Made by a program: the position numbers and the translations under genes
Origin: a virus
Length of the DNA: 41,355 bases
Strand: one strand, 5' to 3'
Virus record (IMG/VR): IMGVR_UViG_3300042261_002215
Coordinates: 1-41,355 of that record
The notes under the pieces: model-generated
Seen by the model: only the letters and a program-made list of their open reading frames with translations
The model's database searches: none
What the model was told of the DNA's origin: nothing
Part shown: positions 22,525-31,178 of the stretch, one piece after another
Layout of the letters: every line of letters begins with the position of its first letter
How positions within the stretch are numbered: the stretch's first letter is position 1

Positions 22525-23025
22525 ATGAAATATTTATTAATAATTGCGATTTTGTTATTACAGTTTCGAACAGTAATTGCTGAGGATTACTTTAATAATA
22601 ATCGAAAAGTGAATCTGTATAAAGTAGGTTATTTTAAAGACTTTCAGGGTAAATTAATAAAATTTGAAAATCTAAAAATAAATAAAACAAAACAACAAAA
22701 TTCAAATATTACTGAATTCCGATTTCATCGACTTGATGAAAAAGTATTTACTTCTAAAGATTTAAAAGAATGGCTTGAAGTAATAGATTTTACTGATATA
22801 AATTCGAGTTATGGTTTAAATTCATATATTCGTATTTCTCCAAATCCGGTTATTGAAAATTTAATGATTTATAGTAATGAAGGAGAAAAGTTTGAAATTT
22901 ATTCAGTTTATGGAATAAAAGTATTAGAAGGGATTACTCAAATACAAATTGATGTTAGAACTTTAAATTCAGGATTTTACTTGCTGAAAATTGGAACGGT
23001 TATTACTAAATTTATCAAAATTTAA
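22525..23025 (+). CDS. Small secreted protein with T9SS sorting domain
   Basis: This 166-residue protein starts at the ATG at 22525, preceded by AGGAG; an in-frame TTG at 22498 would lie inside the previous gene. It has a signal peptide (MKYLLIIAILLLQFRTVIA), a short variable middle of ~75 residues, and a clear T9SS type A sorting domain: ISPNPVIENLMIYS, FEIYSVYGIKV, then LNSGFYLLKIG and a KFIKI end. The sorting domain makes up about half of the protein, so the exported passenger is very small. It would be secreted across the outer membrane by the host's type IX machinery. Confidence 0.83.
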   Translation: MKYLLIIAILLLQFRTVIAEDYFNNNRKVNLYKVGYFKDFQGKLIKFENLKINKTKQQNSNITEFRFHRLDEKVFTSKDLKEWLEVIDFTDINSSYGLNSYIRISPNPVIENLMIYSNEGEKFEIYSVYGIKVLEGITQIQIDVRTLNSGFYLLKIGTVITKFIKI

Positions 23026-23041
23026 ATTGCATGGAGGAAAA

Positions 23042-23593
23042 ATGAGTTGGTTTAATGAATTTATTAAAGAATGTTGGATGATTTACCATAAGGGAAAAGG
23101 CTTAGGCGATATGATAAAAGAAATTTCCAATTACGAAATTGGCTTGTCTGGAGAAAATCATGTAGAAAAAAAATTAAAGGAATTGAAGTTTATTACTGGA
23201 AAGTCTCCTTTGAGTCATACACCTGCAGATGTATGGGGTTTTAAACATCGAACTTATTTTTATCATTTATCGTTATTTCAGGTAAAAACATCATTATCAG
23301 CAAATTTACCTGTCAAACTAAATGATTCTGATAAGGCTAAATTTAAAGAATTTGCCAAATTTGTTAAAGAACAATTTAACAAGTCTGACTTAGTTACTGA
23401 AGATTTCAAAGAAAAAAGCCTTGCTGTATCATTTGGTTATATTGGAGTAATTATAGGGGGTTCAAAGGAAAGAATGTCATACAAAATTTTTGAACCTTCC
23501 TATTTCGGATATTTAAGAAAAAATATACCAGATAGTAAATTAGAAAATGTTCTAAATTTAGTAAAAGCCTTACATGAGAAGGATATATGTTAA
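23042..23593 (+). CDS. PD-(D/E)XK-like nuclease-fold protein
   Basis: This 183-residue cytoplasmic protein (no signal peptide) starts at the ATG at 23042, preceded by GGAGG. Residues ~32-80 show a restriction-endonuclease-like pattern: a helix with GENHVEKKLKEL (E), PADVWGF (D), then a strand with LSLFQVKTS, a Q-x-K variant of the (D/E)xK motif like that in Mrr-type enzymes. A Lys-rich helical region and a C-terminal beta-rich part follow. Possible roles are a resolvase, a restriction or toxin nuclease, or a degenerate relative. It lies between the secreted-protein block and the lanthipeptide operon. The assignment is tentative. Confidence 0.45.
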   Translation: MSWFNEFIKECWMIYHKGKGLGDMIKEISNYEIGLSGENHVEKKLKELKFITGKSPLSHTPADVWGFKHRTYFYHLSLFQVKTSLSANLPVKLNDSDKAKFKEFAKFVKEQFNKSDLVTEDFKEKSLAVSFGYIGVIIGGSKERMSYKIFEPSYFGYLRKNIPDSKLENVLNLVKALHEKDIC

Positions 23594-23698
23594 TTGTATA
23601 AATGTTAATTCTATCTATGAAAATATTTGTTTTGAATTTAATTTTCAAACAGATATGGTCAGTTAAAATTTAATAAATTTGTCAAAATATTTAATCAA

Positions 23699-23731
23699 AA
23701 AGGAGGATAGCATATGATTGTTTTATGCTGA
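23699..23731 (+). other. Strong Shine-Dalgarno with a 5-codon reading frame
   Basis: AAAGGAGG (to 23706) is followed after 7 bases by ATG and a five-codon frame (MIVLC) ending at 23731. A second ATG at 23725 opens 12 more codons in another frame. The site is one of the strongest ribosome-binding sites in the cargo, yet no real gene follows it. It may be a regulatory leader peptide upstream of the lanthipeptide precursor. Confidence 0.45.
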
Positions 23732-23821
23732 ATACAGAAAAAAGCACAGTCGAAAGGATTTAAAACCTTTCGACTGGCATCGTTGATAAATCACGCTCAG
23801 TTCAATTAAATGTGATTTATC
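23709..23821 (+). promoter_or_regulatory. Structured leader RNA of the lanthipeptide operon: three consecutive hairpins
   Basis: Three perfect inverted repeats follow one another upstream of the precursor gene: AGCATA/TATGCT (23709-23714 with 23724-23729), CAGTCGAAAGG/CCTTTCGACTG (23747-23757 with 23766-23776, 8-base loop) and GATAAATCAC/GTGATTTATC (23785-23794 with 23812-23821, 17-base loop). None is followed directly by a clean T-run. The first stem overlaps the mini frame that starts at 23714. With that frame the arrangement resembles a translation-coupled attenuator or riboregulator. Bases 23594-23698 hold nothing else recognised. Confidence 0.6.
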
Positions 23822-23865
23822 TTATTACAAAATTAATTATTATTTTTTTATTAGGAGAAAAAAAA

Positions 23866-24114
23866 ATGGCACTATTAGAAGTAATGGAAATGAAAGTTGC
23901 AGACTTGCAATTTTTAACAACTAATTTCAATGGAGCAATGGGTTCATCTGGAACTGGCAGTGGACCTCAATGTGACCATACAACTGTACATTGTTGTTTT
24001 AGAGGTTCTAATGTAATAAAAGTAGCTCCAGCTTTACCAGGTGAATCAGCATCAGGTTATAAATTAATAGTTGGAACAAGTGAATTTGGCATAGGCATCG
24101 AATCGCCAGTTTAA
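23866..24114 (+). CDS. Putative class II lanthipeptide precursor
   Basis: This 82-residue peptide starts at the ATG at 23866 after AGGAGA. A leader of ~24 residues (MALLEVMEMKVADLQFLTTN...) ends in a double-glycine-type NGA at residues 22-24. The putative core is rich in Ser/Thr (S27, S28, T30, S32, T39, T40, S48, S61, S63, T71, S72, S80) and has three Cys (C36, C43, C44). It lies 56 bases before a LanM gene. It is probably the LanM substrate: Ser/Thr dehydrated, then joined to Cys as (methyl)lanthionine. The C-terminal ~38 residues have no Cys, which is unusual. No known lanthipeptide is recognised, so identity rests on context and composition. Confidence 0.72.
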   Translation: MALLEVMEMKVADLQFLTTNFNGAMGSSGTGSGPQCDHTTVHCCFRGSNVIKVAPALPGESASGYKLIVGTSEFGIGIESPV

Positions 24115-24123
24115 TGATTTAAA

Positions 24124-24150
24124 GATGAGTGCAATAATATTGCACTCATC
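24124..24150 (+). terminator. Hairpin between precursor and LanM genes
   Basis: GATGAGTGCAAT and ATTGCACTCATC form a perfect 12-bp stem with a 3-base loop (24136-24138). An A/T-rich stretch follows but no solid T-run, so it is probably a partial terminator or a 3'-end stabiliser. Such an element between lanA and lanM is common and yields more precursor than enzyme mRNA. Confidence 0.65.
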
Positions 24151-24170
24151 AAATTCTTATAAAAAACATT

Positions 24171-27083
24171 ATGATAAATAAAAATCGAATATACCATATT
24201 GAATTCTGCAATTCATTAGTTGATTGTAATGGTTTTCAATTAAAATCTGATGGTTCTTTTGAACTCATAGATTTAATACCTGGAACTGTTGATTTTATAG
24301 AAAATCTTATTGATGAAATTTTTGAGATTGATCAAATTTCTAAAAGAGAATTATCAATAATAATTTCAAAAAATTTACTTGAATTGCTAAGAGATCCAAT
24401 GCTTTATATCTTCAATTTTCATTCAGAATACAAATTTAATTCATTTTTTGAAAATTTGCATAATCAAGGTATTAAGAATATAGTAAAAACAATATTCTAT
24501 GAATATCCTAAATTAAGTCATTATTTTAATAAAAGTTTAGTATACATTTTGAACTACTTTGAAACATTATTTAATAATTTTAAAAATAATTTGGTTGAAT
24601 TAAGTAGTTATTATGGACAAATAGAGAATATAACAAAAATATCGTGGCCTATTGGTGATTTTCATAATAGAAACACAAGTAATACACTTCTGACTTTTTC
24701 TAACGGTAAGGAAATATATTATAAAAAAAGAAATCCTGAAAATAACTATTTTTTTTCAGAATTTGTATCATATCTCAAAATTTTAGGTTTACAAATTGAT
24801 TTTAAAGAACCTTATAGGCATTCTTATACAAATTATTATTGGGAAGAAAAAATTAATGTATTAGAATCATTAAACCCTGAAATGATTAATGATTATTATT
24901 TTAATTTAGGAAATTATCTTGCAATATTTTATTTTGTTGGAATTTATGATATTACTTTGGATAATTTATTAGCAAATTTAAACTGCCCAATATTTATTGA
25001 TTTAGAGTGTATTTTTCGACCAAATTTAAATTATTCAGATAAAAATCCATTCCCAGAATTTTATTCATATTTTAATGAATCATGTGTAAGTTCTGGATTA
25101 CTTCCATTTTGGACACCTCTCGGAGCAGATAAAGTAAGTAATATTGGAGGAATTAATAAAGAATTAAATTTTACGGATGAATTACCAGAATTAGTAATTA
25201 GAAATGATGGAAAATTAGGAAGAGATACTAAGAAAATAAAAAGAGAAATTAATCATATTCCAAAATTGACAAATAATAAATATTGCTTTATCGAGGATTA
25301 TATTGAACAATTTCTATCAGGTTTTGGAACTTGTATGAAGTTTTTTTTAACCAATAAAAATAGAATTCATGATTTTATTAATAATAATAAAAATATAAAT
25401 AAAATAAAGTCTAGGGTTTTGCTAAGACATACTTTCGTATACAATTCTATAATTAAAGAAATAAAGCACCCTGTTAAATTGAAAGATTTAAAAAAAACAA
25501 ATTTGTTATTAAATTTTTTGTATAATGCACAAGATAATGTAATGACAAAAGAAATAATTAAATCAGAAATAAATCAGATTAAAAATTTGGACATTCCATA
25601 TTTTTACACTTATCCTAATTCATTAACAATATATGCATTTAATAATAAAATTAATTTTCCAATAATTAAGGAAACAGGTTTAAACGCCACGTTTAGAAGG
25701 ATTTTAAATTTAAATGATAAAGAAATTGAAAATCAAACTACTCTTGTAAAAAAATCACTTATATGTTTCAAAGAAATTGAAACTGAAATTTTAGGAGAAA
25801 AAACAATTTCAAAAAAAATCAATGCTAATAATCAATTAGAAAATACATTTAGCAAAGAAGATTTAAAGAAATATTTATCAAGCCTTGGAGAATACATTTT
25901 ATCAAGAGGAATTTCTACAGACAATTCTTATAATTGGTTTGAAATATCTGTAGGAAGGTCAGGGAATTGGGAGTTTTTACCAAAAACACCAGGAATTTAT
26001 GATGGTTTAGATGGATTAGGTATTTTCTATTTATACTTATATAAAATTACGAATGTTATTGAATTTAAAAACATTTCAAAAAATATTCTTGAAAAATCAA
26101 TATTTTTACTTGAAAAAATTGATTTAAAGGCAAAATACCATCTCTTATCCCCTTTAAATTTTCCTTTGAGTACAATATTTTTTTTATGGCATTATAGTAG
26201 ATTAACTGGTGAGATGGAAAATATCTTAAAACATTTAATCAAAAATTTTCTAGTTCCATTAGTTAATAAAAATATTAATTGTGATGAATATTTAGATTTT
26301 GTTAATGGTTCAGCCGGCTTATTAACATTAGTTTGCAATTTATATAAGATGTATCCATCAAATGACCTTAAGAATATCATTGTTAAGACTAAAAATCATA
26401 TTATTAATAAATCAATAAATAATAATAATTGTTTAACATGGAATTCTTTGAATTTTAATAACTTAGTTGGTTTTGCCCACGGAAATAGTGGTTTTATCTT
26501 TGCTTTAACAAATTATTATGAAATATCGCAAGATAAAAGTATATTAGATTATATAGTTGGATCATTTAATTATATTCAATCGCAATACAATTCCAAAAGT
26601 TCTTCTTGGTATGATTTGCGATATCCCCAAAAACAAGATTCTTTAGCTTCCTGGTGTCATGGTTCATCAGGAATTATAATATCTTATGCTAAAGCAAAAA
26701 AATATTTAAAAAATAATTATTTTGAATTTGAAAATGATCTTCAAAAAATTATTCATAAAATATTTGATGATGAAATATATAATGATGATTGTATTTGTCA
26801 TGGCTTTTGGGGAAATATTGAAGCAATTAGCATATTAAATAATCAATTAAATAATCAATTAAATAATCCTTCTTTAAACAATATTATTTTGGAAAAAGGA
26901 ATTATAAAATTACAAAATATTGCTAAAAATCATGAAAATTGGAAAACAGGATTTAAAAGCAATAAATATAATATAGTAGGTTTATTTTTGGGTCTAACTG
27001 GTATTGGCTATAATATAATGAAAATGTTTTGGCCTGATGAAATTCCTTCAATACTCAGTTTAGATGGACCTATTATTGAATAA
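24171..27083 (+). CDS. lanM: Class II lanthipeptide synthetase LanM
   Basis: This 970-residue bifunctional enzyme dehydrates Ser/Thr of the precursor and cyclises them with Cys. The N-terminal DUF4135 dehydratase part has kinase-like elements: YYKKRN near 190, DITLDN near 257-262 and FIDLE near 273-277. The C-terminal LanC cyclase (~570-970) has GFAHG (H770) and the zinc ligands C829 (WCHG) and C876-H877 (CHG), all intact. Length is typical of LanM. A tandem repeat in the linker region encodes NNQLNNQLNN (near residue 890). It lies between the precursor and two exported zinc peptidases. No LanT transporter is seen. Confidence 0.93.
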   Translation: MINKNRIYHIEFCNSLVDCNGFQLKSDGSFELIDLIPGTVDFIENLIDEIFEIDQISKRELSIIISKNLLELLRDPMLYIFNFHSEYKFNSFFENLHNQGIKNIVKTIFYEYPKLSHYFNKSLVYILNYFETLFNNFKNNLVELSSYYGQIENITKISWPIGDFHNRNTSNTLLTFSNGKEIYYKKRNPENNYFFSEFVSYLKILGLQIDFKEPYRHSYTNYYWEEKINVLESLNPEMINDYYFNLGNYLAIFYFVGIYDITLDNLLANLNCPIFIDLECIFRPNLNYSDKNPFPEFYSYFNESCVSSGLLPFWTPLGADKVSNIGGINKELNFTDELPELVIRNDGKLGRDTKKIKREINHIPKLTNNKYCFIEDYIEQFLSGFGTCMKFFLTNKNRIHDFINNNKNINKIKSRVLLRHTFVYNSIIKEIKHPVKLKDLKKTNLLLNFLYNAQDNVMTKEIIKSEINQIKNLDIPYFYTYPNSLTIYAFNNKINFPIIKETGLNATFRRILNLNDKEIENQTTLVKKSLICFKEIETEILGEKTISKKINANNQLENTFSKEDLKKYLSSLGEYILSRGISTDNSYNWFEISVGRSGNWEFLPKTPGIYDGLDGLGIFYLYLYKITNVIEFKNISKNILEKSIFLLEKIDLKAKYHLLSPLNFPLSTIFFLWHYSRLTGEMENILKHLIKNFLVPLVNKNINCDEYLDFVNGSAGLLTLVCNLYKMYPSNDLKNIIVKTKNHIINKSINNNNCLTWNSLNFNNLVGFAHGNSGFIFALTNYYEISQDKSILDYIVGSFNYIQSQYNSKSSSWYDLRYPQKQDSLASWCHGSSGIIISYAKAKKYLKNNYFEFENDLQKIIHKIFDDEIYNDDCICHGFWGNIEAISILNNQLNNQLNNPSLNNIILEKGIIKLQNIAKNHENWKTGFKSNKYNIVGLFLGLTGIGYNIMKMFWPDEIPSILSLDGPIIE

Positions 27084-27099
27084 TGATAAAGGAGAAATC

Positions 27100-28236
27100 A
27101 TGTATAATAAAAAGGTTTTTACTCTGTTTGTTCTATTTAGTCTATTTACTTATTTTTCATATTCTCAAATAAAAGACAAAAATAATTATTTTCTTCATTC
27201 TTTGGTTGGGCAGAATTTGAATCAAGAATCTAAATCAGCAATTAGTCATTGGATAAAATACCTATATGAATCAAATGATAGTTTAAGAGCAAATTATTGG
27301 GATAAAGCTGAAAGTGTGGAATTAAAAGAGGACTATTGCCTTTTTGATAAATTATTAATGCAAATGCCGAGAGAAATGCTTCTTCAATACTTCCCTCCTT
27401 ATATCCTTTCTGTTGAAAAGATTGAGAATGATTATTTTATTAAGACTGTGTTTGCACAAAAAGAAGTTGTGCTGAACGATACATCTTTAAATAATCAAAA
27501 TCCTGTTGCAATTATTGATGTAATTGTATCAAAACAAAATAATCAATTCGTTTTAAAAAATACTCTTAATTACCAGACCCTTAATTATAAAAAATTTAAG
27601 ATCGGAAATATCGAATATTTTGTTCATCCTCTACTCAAGATTGAAGAATTATCTTGCAAGAATGCTGTTAAATTTTGTGATTCACTTTCAAATATTTGGA
27701 ATGGATCTAATCTTAAAGAATCTATAAAATATTTTGTAACACCTTCTCCAGAGTCTCTTTCAAGATTACTTGGTTTTGATTTTGCTTATTTTGGTTACAC
27801 TTTTGGCTATACTTCAATAAATGCCAAATATATATTTTCAGGAACAGGCAATTTCAATTATAAGCACGAACTTTCACACTTGATTTTAGGAAATGTGAGA
27901 AATAAGTTTTTAGATGAAGGCTTAGCTACTTTTTTTGGAGGTACTGGTAATGAGGATTTTTCGAAGCTTGAAAAGGAGTTTAGTAAAGAAAATTATCCGT
28001 TAAGTAGTGAAAAAATTGATTCAATACTTAAGTATAGTAATAGCAAAAATTTTTATGTTCTTGGAGCTTTAATTGTAAGAGATATTATTGAATCAAAAGG
28101 AATAGGTGAAATAAAAAAGCTTACAAATGTTGAGAACAATAATAACAAACTATTTGAATTATTATTCAACTTTACAAGAACAAAAAAAGAAGATTTTATT
28201 AAAAGATTGAATCTGAAACTACTGAAAGTAAAATAA
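27100..28236 (+). CDS. Exported gluzincin-type zinc peptidase
   Basis: This 378-residue protein has a signal peptide (MYNKKVFTLFVLFSLFTYFSYS) and a zinc-binding H256-E-L-S-H260 followed by E273 in FLDEGLATFF, the HExxH...E pattern of peptidase MA-like (gluzincin) enzymes. I chose the ATG at 27100 (GGAGA upstream); an in-frame ATG at 27064 lies inside lanM. It is the third gene of the operon, 16 bases after lanM and 2 bases before an M16 peptidase. It could trim the lanthipeptide leader in the periplasm, or be an immunity or scavenging protease. The N-terminal ~200 residues are of unknown fold. Confidence 0.78.
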   Translation: MYNKKVFTLFVLFSLFTYFSYSQIKDKNNYFLHSLVGQNLNQESKSAISHWIKYLYESNDSLRANYWDKAESVELKEDYCLFDKLLMQMPREMLLQYFPPYILSVEKIENDYFIKTVFAQKEVVLNDTSLNNQNPVAIIDVIVSKQNNQFVLKNTLNYQTLNYKKFKIGNIEYFVHPLLKIEELSCKNAVKFCDSLSNIWNGSNLKESIKYFVTPSPESLSRLLGFDFAYFGYTFGYTSINAKYIFSGTGNFNYKHELSHLILGNVRNKFLDEGLATFFGGTGNEDFSKLEKEFSKENYPLSSEKIDSILKYSNSKNFYVLGALIVRDIIESKGIGEIKKLTNVENNNNKLFELLFNFTRTKKEDFIKRLNLKLLKVK

Positions 28237-28238
28237 TT

Positions 28239-31178
28239 ATGAATAAGTACATTATCTTTTTCTCTATTTTTTCCATAAATTTCTTATTAGCACAAAAGCA
28301 ACAACATTATGAAAAAATATCTCAAAAGGATTTTAATGGCTTCATTTATGAGTATGTTACAGATGACCCTACACAATTAAGAATTTACACTTTGAATAAT
28401 GGATTAAAAGTCTATTTATCAAAAAACTCAGATGAACCAAGAATTCAGACTTATATCGCTGTTAAAGCCGGCTCTACTTATGATCCTTCAGATGCTACCG
28501 GATTAGCACATTATTTAGAGCATATGATGTTTAAAGGTTCAGATAAAATTTCAACAACTAATTTTGAAAAGGAAGAACCACTAATTAATGATATTTCAGA
28601 TTTATATGAAGAACATTTTATAGAAACTAATGTAGAAAAGAAGAAACAGATTTATCATAAAATTGATAGTATATCAAACATTGCATCAAAGTTTGCAATT
28701 GCCAATGAATTCGATAAATTGTTATTAAGCATTGGAGCTAAAGATATAAATGCTACTACATCTAATGAAAGAACTATTTATTATAGCAATATTCCATCAA
28801 ATGAAGTTGAGAAATGGTTGATATTGGAAAAAGAAAGATTTTCAAAACTTGTTTTACGCCTTTTTCATACAGAATTAGAAGCAGTTTATGAAGAATTTAA
28901 TATGAGCCAAGATAATGAAGAAGAACGCATTTATAATTCATTATATGAAAATTTATTTAAAGATCATCCTTATGGAACTCAAACAATTATTGGCAAATCT
29001 GAGCATCTAAAAAGTCCTTCGATGAAAAAAATTATGGATTATTGGTCAAAATATTATGTACCCAATAATATGGCAATTTGTTTATCCGGAGATTTTGACT
29101 GCGATAAAGTAATATTATTGATTAATAAGTATTTTGGTGGTTTAGAACTTAAAGATTTAAATTTGCCAATATATCACAAGTTAAATCATATTGAAAAACC
29201 TATTGTTGTAAATATATATGGTCCTGAAACTGAAAAAGTATTTATTGGTTTTAGATCTTGTGGTAGTAATGATAATGAAAAAAAGTACTACCAGATTATT
29301 AATCTATTATTAAACAATAATAAATCTGGTATTATTGATACTGATTTATTGCAATCACAAAAAGTTTTAAAAGCAGGCTCAATTTTTAAACCATTAATTA
29401 ATAGTGGTACTGAAATACTTTATGGAGAACCTAACCAAAATCAGGATATTGAATCTGTCAAGGAATTATTATTGAAATCAATCGAAAAGATTAAAGAAGG
29501 TAAATTTGATGATTGGCTAATTAAAGCATGTATTAATCAGATGAAAATTCTAAGAATAAATGAATTTGAAAAAAATGGATCAAGAGCATTTTCATTCGTA
29601 AAATCATTTACTGAAGAATACAATTGGGAAGATTATTTAAAAGTATTTAATGATTTAGAAAAAATCACAAAAATAGATATTATTAATTTTGCTAATCAAC
29701 ATTTTAAAGACAATTATGTAGTAGTTTTTAAAAGAAAAGGTATTGATAACACAGTTATAAAACTCGATAAGCCGAAAATATCGGCAATTGAAGTAAATAA
29801 AGACCTAAATTCGGAATTTTACAAAAGCTTTATCAAAATTTCTGTAATACCAATTTTACCTGAATTTATTGACTACGAAAAATCCATTTTAAAAAGCAAA
29901 TTAAAAAATAATATTGAGCTTAATTATATTAAAAATCAAAGCAATGATTTATTTAAATTGTATTATATAGTTGATATTGGTAAAAAACATAATAAATATC
30001 TTGATATTGCTTTAAGTTATTTAACAAAATTAGGAACATCGAGCCTTTCACCACCTGATTTACAAAAAGAACTTTTTAAATTGGGATTGGAATTTAAAGT
30101 CTCTGTTGATGATAATCGAGCAATTGTTTCATTGACAGGAATTGATGAATCATTTGATAAAGGAATTGAGATTTTAGAAAATATAATCAATACTTCTTTA
30201 CCTGACACAAAAATATTTAATGATTTTATAAATAGTTATTTAACTTCCAGAGAAAATTCAAAATCAGATAAAGACCAAATATTTTGGAGTGGATTATTAA
30301 ATTATGGTCAATATGGAAGAGTAAATCCATTCACAGACATTCTTTCTTCAAATGAAATAAAAAAAATAAAGCCTGATGATTTAACTAATTTAATTAAATC
30401 AATATTAAGCTATAAGCACTATATTTTTTATTATGGTAAAAGAGATTTAAGTGGTGTATCAAAACTATTAACTGAAAAACATAAGATACCTAATGATAAA
30501 CTCAAAGATACACCTAATGGAAAAATATTTGAAACAAAAAAAACCGATAAAAATCAAGTCTATTTTGTAAACTATGATATGGTTCAAACATATATTTTAT
30601 TAATGCAAAGAAAAGAAAAATTTAACAGTAATGTTTATATAAAATCAAAGGTTTTCAATGAGTATTATGGTGGTGGTTTATCTTCTATTGCATTCCAAGA
30701 AATTAGAGAATCAAAAGGATTGGCATATTCTGTTTATGCAGCATTATTTAATGCAGAAAAGGAAAACGAAAATAATTATTTGTTAGGATTTATGGCAACT
30801 CAACCAGACAAAATGCAATCAGCAATTGAAGAAATGAAAAAACTATTCTATAAAATGCCAAAATCTGATAATTTATTTTATTCAGCAAAAGAATCAGTCA
30901 AAAAGAATATTGAAAGTGAAAGAATTACGAAGGATAAAATATTCTGGAAATATTTAGCTTTGAAAGATTTAGGTGTAAATTATGATATAAGAAAAGATAT
31001 TTATCATGATATACAAGATTTTTCATTTAAAGATTTAAATGATTTTTTTGATGATAATATAAAAAGTGAAAAATTCACTTTCTTAATTATGGGTAATAGA
31101 AATACTATAAATATCGACAATTTAAAGTCAATTGGTAATGTTAAAGAGCTATCAGTTGAAGAAATTTTTAATTATTGA
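28239..31178 (+). CDS. Exported M16-family zinc metallopeptidase
   Basis: This 979-residue protein is an insulinase/pitrilysin-like M16 peptidase. It has a signal peptide (MNKYIIFFSIFSINFLLAQ) and the inverted zinc motif H91-Y-L-E94-H95. A third ligand is expected in ELEAVYEEF (residues 212-220). Before it lies a ~45-residue insertion, and NATTSNERTIYY is a family-typical substrate-cleft stretch. A second, non-catalytic M16 domain fills ~500-979. Some lanthipeptide leaders are known to be removed by M16B peptidases, so it is a good candidate for maturation, paired with the gluzincin upstream. It ends the operon; a long AT-rich intergenic stretch with a mor remnant follows. Confidence 0.9.
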   Translation: MNKYIIFFSIFSINFLLAQKQQHYEKISQKDFNGFIYEYVTDDPTQLRIYTLNNGLKVYLSKNSDEPRIQTYIAVKAGSTYDPSDATGLAHYLEHMMFKGSDKISTTNFEKEEPLINDISDLYEEHFIETNVEKKKQIYHKIDSISNIASKFAIANEFDKLLLSIGAKDINATTSNERTIYYSNIPSNEVEKWLILEKERFSKLVLRLFHTELEAVYEEFNMSQDNEEERIYNSLYENLFKDHPYGTQTIIGKSEHLKSPSMKKIMDYWSKYYVPNNMAICLSGDFDCDKVILLINKYFGGLELKDLNLPIYHKLNHIEKPIVVNIYGPETEKVFIGFRSCGSNDNEKKYYQIINLLLNNNKSGIIDTDLLQSQKVLKAGSIFKPLINSGTEILYGEPNQNQDIESVKELLLKSIEKIKEGKFDDWLIKACINQMKILRINEFEKNGSRAFSFVKSFTEEYNWEDYLKVFNDLEKITKIDIINFANQHFKDNYVVVFKRKGIDNTVIKLDKPKISAIEVNKDLNSEFYKSFIKISVIPILPEFIDYEKSILKSKLKNNIELNYIKNQSNDLFKLYYIVDIGKKHNKYLDIALSYLTKLGTSSLSPPDLQKELFKLGLEFKVSVDDNRAIVSLTGIDESFDKGIEILENIINTSLPDTKIFNDFINSYLTSRENSKSDKDQIFWSGLLNYGQYGRVNPFTDILSSNEIKKIKPDDLTNLIKSILSYKHYIFYYGKRDLSGVSKLLTEKHKIPNDKLKDTPNGKIFETKKTDKNQVYFVNYDMVQTYILLMQRKEKFNSNVYIKSKVFNEYYGGGLSSIAFQEIRESKGLAYSVYAALFNAEKENENNYLLGFMATQPDKMQSAIEEMKKLFYKMPKSDNLFYSAKESVKKNIESERITKDKIFWKYLALKDLGVNYDIRKDIYHDIQDFSFKDLNDFFDDNIKSEKFTFLIMGNRNTINIDNLKSIGNVKELSVEEIFNY

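Noticed and set aside
26835-26868. Short tandem repeat (AATAATCAATTA unit, about 2.5 copies) inside lanM
   Set aside because: It encodes NNQLNNQLNN in frame within an AT-rich gene and leaves the reading frame intact. It is low-complexity drift, not a CRISPR array or recombination site.
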